The notes under the pieces: generated by a model
What the model was told of the DNA's origin: nothing
What the model saw: only the letters and a program-made list of their open reading frames with translations
Databases searched by the model: none
Origin: an uncultured bacterium
Lineage (GTDB): Bacteria; Bacillota; Clostridia; Lachnospirales; Lachnospiraceae
DNA: 41,538 nt
Direction: 5' to 3'
Assembly: GCA_947381965.1 (NCBI GenBank)
Contig: CANCXX010000040.1
Span: 1 to 41,538, forward strand
In this document: positions 37,729 to 41,538 of the stretch, in pieces
How positions within the stretch are numbered: the stretch's first letter is position 1
How the letters are laid out: each line of letters opens with the position of its first letter
Made by a program: the position numbers and the translations under genes

Positions 37729-38829
37729 TTACTCAGTGATTGATTTTACATAATCCAATATAAACGCTGCCTTTTTACTTGCATACTTAGCACCATAAAA
37801 CACTCTATATCTACTGGATTTTGGATTACCCAATGGATAAATGCCAATTTTCCCTTGATCCAATGTTTTTGTCACATTAGCAACAGTTGTTTTCGTTGAC
37901 CAAACTTCAGTGCCCGAATAACTCATAGCATTCATTATATATATCGGATATATATCAGATGCACTGGATAACCCACTATATAATACAACCCTACAATCCA
38001 ATAACTCCTTATTGCATGGAGAATCCCAAATAGATACCTGTCCAGAATCAGGACTATAGGTTGTCATTGCGGGCAAATCCATTTCCATAACTTCCCTGTA
38101 AATCGTCCTACCATCAATCCATGTACCAATAGCAGTTTCTTCCGTAGAATATATCTCTCCACCACCAGAAGAACCGCCACCAGAACCATCCTGCCCATCA
38201 GATATAGATGCCGTTGTCGTTCCATTTTTATCTGTAATGGTAATTGTTGCGGTTTTCCCTACTTTGGTGACAGTGGCAGTAGGACTAAAGCCATCTTTTC
38301 CATCTGTTCCGTTTGTTCCATCAATACCATTTGTACCATCCTGTCCGTCTTGACCTTCTGCAATTACTCCTGTATCAGTGTCTCCAATGAACCAATGCTT
38401 TGATGTGGGATCAATATGAGGTGTAATGCCATTTTGACCGTCCTGCCCATCCGTTACAGTAGGTATAAGATTATTAACTTCTTCCTTATTATATTTCTCT
38501 GCCTTTGTGTAGTAATTTGATAAATCCACATCACCACCGCCACCAGTAGGAATATTAGCAATGGCATTATCAACATACGCAGTAGTTGCGTACCCTGATA
38601 AATCTATACTGGCTATTGCCTGTTGTAATTCCTCTTTAGTGGCATATGCCGACAGATCAATATTTATATCTAGTGAATCCAAAGCATCCTGTAACTGCTC
38701 CTGTGTCACATAATCGGACAAATCAACGTCTCCCGATCGGGAGTCCTCTATAAGTTTCTTCAATTCATCTATTGCATGGTCAAGTCCTGCCTTATCAACA
38801 AACTTTGTTTCAGAATCCGTTACTGTCAT
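37729..38829 (-). CDS. Phage tail fibre protein with collagen-like repeats
   Basis: A 366-aa fibrous protein. Residues about 30-120 hold repeated shaft units of the type DLSxYATKEELQQAI and DLSNYYTKAE. Residues about 128-215 are collagen-like (GQDGQNG, GQDGQDGTNGIDGTNGTDG) around a small segment HIDPTSKHWFIGDTDTG seen in many Firmicutes phage fibres. A glycine/serine linker then leads to a C-terminal head of about 130 residues, which probably binds the host surface. It starts 4 nt after the upstream gene stop. It is the last gene before the tRNA scar, as fits a late prophage gene. Confidence 0.85.
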   Translation of the reverse strand: MTVTDSETKFVDKAGLDHAIDELKKLIEDSRSGDVDLSDYVTQEQLQDALDSLDINIDLSAYATKEELQQAIASIDLSGYATTAYVDNAIANIPTGGGGDVDLSNYYTKAEKYNKEEVNNLIPTVTDGQDGQNGITPHIDPTSKHWFIGDTDTGVIAEGQDGQDGTNGIDGTNGTDGKDGFSPTATVTKVGKTATITITDKNGTTTASISDGQDGSGGGSSGGGEIYSTEETAIGTWIDGRTIYREVMEMDLPAMTTYSPDSGQVSIWDSPCNKELLDCRVVLYSGLSSASDIYPIYIMNAMSYSGTEVWSTKTTVANVTKTLDQGKIGIYPLGNPKSSRYRVFYGAKYASKKAAFILDYVKSITE

Positions 38830-38833
38830 TTAA

Positions 38834-39247
38834 TCACCTGCCTATCATATCATCTATTTCTTCATTAGATACAATCCTTGTATTGCTCACATAAGGCGGT
38901 CTTGTTACCGGTTCCCTCGTATACATCAGCGAAAAACAAGTGTAATCTTCCTCTGGCTCTGGAATAGCAGCAATCTTATCCTTTACCTGCCCTATTCTTG
39001 CTTCTAGGAACTGATATGCCTGTCCTATGTCACTAAACTCTGTACTGATGCCTGTCATAAGGTCTATGTCATTGGTAACGGCTTCAAGTACGTCTATGAC
39101 GGTGAATAGTAATTGTTTCTGCATTGTCGGCTTATCATATTCATCAGTGGGAGATAAGTTGTTCTCCGTGAGGAACTGGATATACTGCTCGTCTGTAAAA
39201 TATTCCTGATTGGATAATTCCATCTTTAATCTGTTTAATACTTGCAT
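38834..39247 (-). CDS. Phage tail-associated protein, unknown family
   Basis: A 137-aa acidic, mostly helical protein (ELSNQEYFTDEQYIQFLTEN, then a helix YQFLEARIGQVKDKIAAIPE, and a 35-residue end with YTREPVTRPPYVSNTRIVS). Small proteins of this size and composition are found directly before tail-fibre genes in Clostridia prophages; I cannot name the family. AAAGGAG lies 7 nt before the ATG. It is separated from the 530-aa gene upstream by a terminator, so it needs its own promoter or is left over from a larger late operon. Confidence 0.6.
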   Translation of the reverse strand: MQVLNRLKMELSNQEYFTDEQYIQFLTENNLSPTDEYDKPTMQKQLLFTVIDVLEAVTNDIDLMTGISTEFSDIGQAYQFLEARIGQVKDKIAAIPEPEEDYTCFSLMYTREPVTRPPYVSNTRIVSNEEIDDMIGR

Positions 39248-39283
39248 TGTTGAACTCCTTTCTTCTATATAAATGTAGGCATT

Positions 39284-39315
39284 AAAAAAGGCAGGTCTAT
39301 TTTGACCTCCCTTTT
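39284..39315 (-). terminator. Terminator ending the 530-aa gene unit
   Basis: Stem AAAAGG-c-AGGTC with GACCT-c-CCTTTT, 6-nt loop, and six T on the minus strand. It is 13 nt past the stop of the 530-aa gene and separates that unit from the tail genes. Confidence 0.8.
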
Positions 39316-39327
39316 AATATTACTTAT

Positions 39328-40920
39328 TCATCCATACATTTTTTCAAATGCTCTCTGCAAATCCTTTGGTTCTTTATCATATTTATATTTTGATAATTCT
39401 GACTCCATATCGGCAATAAGGGCTTTTACTTCTTTCTTTTTGGAAAAAGCAAACATACCTAATCCATTCAATTCATTGCGTTTCTCTGAAATAGCATCAT
39501 TTTTCTTCTTAACCTCTTTATCAAATTCAGCATATACATCATCACATTTTTTCTTTCTTAACTTTGCTTCTTCTATATAGGCAACAATCAAACCAACAAG
39601 TTTGTTCTCAATTTCTTCATTGATACCAAATAATGTGGTTTGTGTACTATTCTTTAATCTTAATGTTTCGGCAGAAAGTAATCCCATATCAACAAACTTC
39701 TGATAATTGCTTTCTGAAACAACACCATTAACAGACGAATGGACTTTATTTTTTATAGTTTCAATAGACGTGCCAATAATATTCTGTGTTTGTTTAGAAA
39801 TATTAGTGCGTATCCATTCATCTAACGCCCTCTGATTAGATAGCACTTTTTCAAACTTATGATAGTTGCTTTCTATCGAATTCAACTCGCTCCCATACAA
39901 GGAACGTAATATTTCAATTTCTGTTTTTTCTTTATATGATGCCAAAATTGTAATGGGAACTTTTACCTTATCATAATCTTTCAAATACTTTTTACAGTAG
40001 TCCTCAATAACACCTATTAACAAAGAATCCTGATAAAACTCTTTTGCGGTCAAAAAAGTGTCCACATCACAAAGACCTAATTCAAGCACTTTTGCATATA
40101 TGTCGGGATTGTAAGGACAACTTTTAAATGCTTGTTCAAGGATACTCTGTTTATTTTCTACTATTGCCATATTATTAAGTAATTCACTAGAACGCTTAAT
40201 ATTATATGGTTTTAGTTTTGAATAATCATATATTGAATGTTCTTGCAATTTATTCAGAAATGTTTCCATAAGTTCTGTAACATACACACCAAATGCTTCT
40301 GCAACACTTGTATATGTCTTTGCCATTACCTCAACATCTTTCTTTCCACGAACAGACGCATTTCTTTCCGTCATAGAGTCAAATGCTCTTTCAAAATCCC
40401 TATCCGCTTGTTCGCACTGTTTTTTTACTGCACTTGTCTCAAACGCAGCCAATGTCATATGTGCAATTATGCTATTAGAATACATCGAAATTCCTGTACC
40501 AGTAACTTGTGAATAAGCAGACCTCTGAACATCATCATAACCATCCATAAATGCTTGCATTTCTTCGGCAAGATTTTTACATAATCCTTCCATCATTGTT
40601 TTATATGCTTGTTCATATAGAATGTATCCCTGATTATTATCAATTAAATCACTTTCAGTAACATCAAAAATTTCATGCTTTGCCAACATCGGGATAATTT
40701 TCTTTCCCTCCTGACGCATTAAATCCTTTAATTTTGTCTCAATATCATCCGCTTGACTATCGTTCCCATCAGTAATTGACTTTTTTTTCATTGATACCAA
40801 AAGTGCATCGGATAATGTATTACTTATTTTTTCAAATTCATTACAATACGAAACATATTCCCTTAATTCTTCTGGAAACACATAATCTTTTCCTAAAAAT
40901 TTAACTGATATATCTCCCAT
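39328..40920 (-). CDS. Large helical protein of unknown function in a moron-like cassette
   Basis: A 530-aa protein that I do not recognise. It is soluble, almost wholly helical and rich in Lys, Glu, Ser and Tyr. There is no signal peptide and no convincing membrane helix. Coiled-coil stretches are likely at about 180-240 and especially 460-520 (EEAKLRKKKCDDVYAEFDKE, EVKALIADMESELSKYK). The C-terminal LGMFAFSKKKEVKA resembles a short motif I associate with other uncharacterised Firmicutes coiled-coil proteins, but that is weak. It follows the 59-aa gene by 39 nt and ends at its own terminator. Phage structural, lysogenic-conversion or defence roles are all open. Confidence 0.6.
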   Translation of the reverse strand: MGDISVKFLGKDYVFPEELREYVSYCNEFEKISNTLSDALLVSMKKKSITDGNDSQADDIETKLKDLMRQEGKKIIPMLAKHEIFDVTESDLIDNNQGYILYEQAYKTMMEGLCKNLAEEMQAFMDGYDDVQRSAYSQVTGTGISMYSNSIIAHMTLAAFETSAVKKQCEQADRDFERAFDSMTERNASVRGKKDVEVMAKTYTSVAEAFGVYVTELMETFLNKLQEHSIYDYSKLKPYNIKRSSELLNNMAIVENKQSILEQAFKSCPYNPDIYAKVLELGLCDVDTFLTAKEFYQDSLLIGVIEDYCKKYLKDYDKVKVPITILASYKEKTEIEILRSLYGSELNSIESNYHKFEKVLSNQRALDEWIRTNISKQTQNIIGTSIETIKNKVHSSVNGVVSESNYQKFVDMGLLSAETLRLKNSTQTTLFGINEEIENKLVGLIVAYIEEAKLRKKKCDDVYAEFDKEVKKKNDAISEKRNELNGLGMFAFSKKKEVKALIADMESELSKYKYDKEPKDLQRAFEKMYG

Positions 40921-40959
40921 AACAAATACCGCCTTCCCATAAGATAAATTTCTTCTATA

Positions 40960-41139
40960 TTATACCTCACATATGCACCATTTTCCACATTTTTCTACAT
41001 GAACTGAAAATCTTGTGCCATCCGTAAGGTACACATTCACTATATTGTTCCGATCATCAACCACAATATCCTGTATCGGCAGATTATCCGTGTCATTCAG
41101 TACATCAAATAACCTGTCTTTAATTTCGTTCTTCTCCAT
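40960..41139 (-). CDS. 59-aa protein upstream of the 530-aa gene
   Basis: A short frame from ATG at 41139 to TAA at 40960, read directly from the sequence. The product is acidic then beta-rich: MEKNEIKDRLFDVLNDTDNL, PIQDIVVDDRNNIVNVYLTD, then GTRFSVHVEKCGKWCICEV. It looks like a small two-layer domain with a Cys-rich end (three Cys in nine residues). AAGGA is 13 nt upstream, which is far. It lies just after the promoter and operator region and leads into the 530-aa gene, so the two form an operon. No family is known to me. Confidence 0.55.
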   Translation of the reverse strand: MEKNEIKDRLFDVLNDTDNLPIQDIVVDDRNNIVNVYLTDGTRFSVHVEKCGKWCICEV

Positions 41140-41183
41140 GCTTATCGTCAGTTCCTTATGTTTTTTATCAATTTTACATTCTT

Positions 41184-41234
41184 GCTACTTTTTGATACTT
41201 CTTGCCACTTTAATATATCACAGACCGATTTGAT
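41184..41234. promoter_or_regulatory. Three 10-bp tandem operators in a divergent promoter
   Basis: GCTACTTTTT (41184-41193), GATACTTCTT (41194-41203) and GCCACTTTAA (41204-41213) share the pattern GNYACTT at an exact 10-bp period, one helical turn. Ribbon-helix-helix repressors such as the Arc/CopG type bind just such tandem sites. The array overlaps a minus-strand promoter (TATATT at 41212-41217, TTGTAT 17 bp further up at 41235-41240) for the 59-aa and 530-aa genes, and lies in the leader side of the divergent regulator gene. Confidence 0.6.
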
Positions 41235-41269
41235 ATACAATATAAAAGTAAGAAAAAGGAGCAAAAAGT

Positions 41270-41428
41270 ATGAACAAACCGTACAAGCAAAAAGTTAGCG
41301 TCTCACTTGATGAGGATATTATTGCAGAAATCAAGGAACTGGCAGAGAATGACGATCGGTCATTCAGCCAATATATCAATCTTGTGCTAAAGGAGCATAT
41401 AGCCAAGATTAAGGGTAGGGAAGAATAG
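41270..41428 (+). CDS. Ribbon-helix-helix (Arc/CopG-like) repressor
   Basis: A 52-aa protein read from ATG at 41270 to TAG at 41426-41428. It has a basic N-terminal strand KQKVSVSLDEDII, helix A AEIKELAENDD and helix B SFSQYINLVLKEHIAKI, the full RHH_1 pattern. AGGAG lies 8 nt before the ATG. It is transcribed away from the 59-aa and 530-aa genes and probably represses them and itself through the 10-bp repeats between. A similar protein could be an antitoxin, but no small toxin gene follows; a terminator does. Confidence 0.8.
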   Translation: MNKPYKQKVSVSLDEDIIAEIKELAENDDRSFSQYINLVLKEHIAKIKGREE

Positions 41429-41432
41429 GGAG

Positions 41433-41467
41433 GTTTAGGATTTCTCCATTTGGAGAACCCTTATTTT
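41433..41467 (+). terminator. Terminator of the RHH gene
   Basis: Stem TTCTCC/GGAGAA around a 4-nt loop, extended by GG/CC pairing, then CTTATTTTTTT on the plus strand. It starts within 10 nt of the RHH stop. The 70 bp after it to the window end show no gene start. Confidence 0.75.
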
Positions 41468-41538
41468 TTTGCTGTGGGGATTTTTTGAATGACTCAGGGT
41501 ACATTCCCCGCAGCTCTGCTGCGTAACAAACTTTTGCA

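Noticed and set aside
41015-41233. 72-codon plus-strand frame
   Set aside because: It covers the 59-aa gene and the operator array in the wrong strand and lacks a ribosome site.
41218-41406. 62-codon minus-strand frame at the right edge
   Set aside because: It is antisense to the 52-aa RHH gene, which has a proper ribosome site and domain.

Overview
The window looks like part of a chromosome from a low-GC Gram-positive anaerobe, most likely a Lachnospiraceae/Clostridia member. The evidence is a core gene run that matches the order of the Bacillus subtilis yaaO-rsmI region (decarboxylase, NMP kinase, yaaR, holB, ricT, trmN6, rsmI), a remnant of the sporulation gene spmA, an intracellular plant-galactan utilisation locus typical of gut Clostridia, and mobile-element families (TnpV, RepA_N with DUF6017, SymE-like, DUF6075) common in Lachnospiraceae. 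The species cannot be fixed from sequence alone. Almost every gene is on the minus strand, so transcription runs from high to low coordinates.

Layout by region. (1) 1-4035 is the decayed end of a plasmid-like or integrative element: tnpV, an XRE regulator, a RepA_N initiator broken by an in-frame amber codon, and DUF5348, SymE-like and DUF6075 genes, with large inverted repeats and iteron-like repeats. (2) 4036-4566 is spmA, cut short exactly where the element begins; no spmB follows. (3) 4752-12023 is an AT-rich surface-glycan cluster: an IspD/TarI-type cytidylyltransferase, a ribulose-phosphate-epimerase homologue, a small HAD phosphatase, two paralogous Rossmann/GT-B fusion glycosyltransferases each preceded by a small protein of a shared new-looking family, a DUF115-like protein, a double-Rossmann protein, and a chimeric remnant of a CMP-sugar synthetase. 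(4) 12223-21820 is conserved housekeeping: rsmI, a DUF4015 glycosidase-like lipoprotein, trmN6, ricT/yaaT, holB, yaaR, a guanylate-kinase-like gene, pyk, a PLP decarboxylase and an HD protein. (5) 21926-23280 holds a small lipoprotein, tRNA-Lys(UUU) and dcd.

(6) 23275-37377 is a beta-galactan/galacto-oligosaccharide locus: two ABC permeases and a binding lipoprotein of the LplABC type with no ATPase, a LacI regulator, GH53 endo-galactanase, GH35, GH2 and, in its own unit, GH42. None of the four enzymes has a signal peptide, so the model is import of galactan fragments by the ABC system followed by complete breakdown in the cytoplasm. Promoters with operator-like repeats are visible before the transporter operon and before GH42.

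(7) 37515-41538 starts with 63 nt of tRNA-Phe that keep the 3' part but have lost the 5' acceptor strand, the usual scar at one end of an element integrated in a tRNA gene. Beyond it lie phage tail-fibre genes and then a self-contained cassette: a 52-aa ribbon-helix-helix regulator, a three-copy 10-bp operator in the divergent promoter, and a 59-aa plus 530-aa gene pair of unknown function, bounded by terminators on both sides. This cassette has the form of a prophage moron. It, together with the duplicated small-protein/GT-B units, is the best candidate here for something undescribed. All functional calls rest on sequence motifs read by eye; no database search was run.
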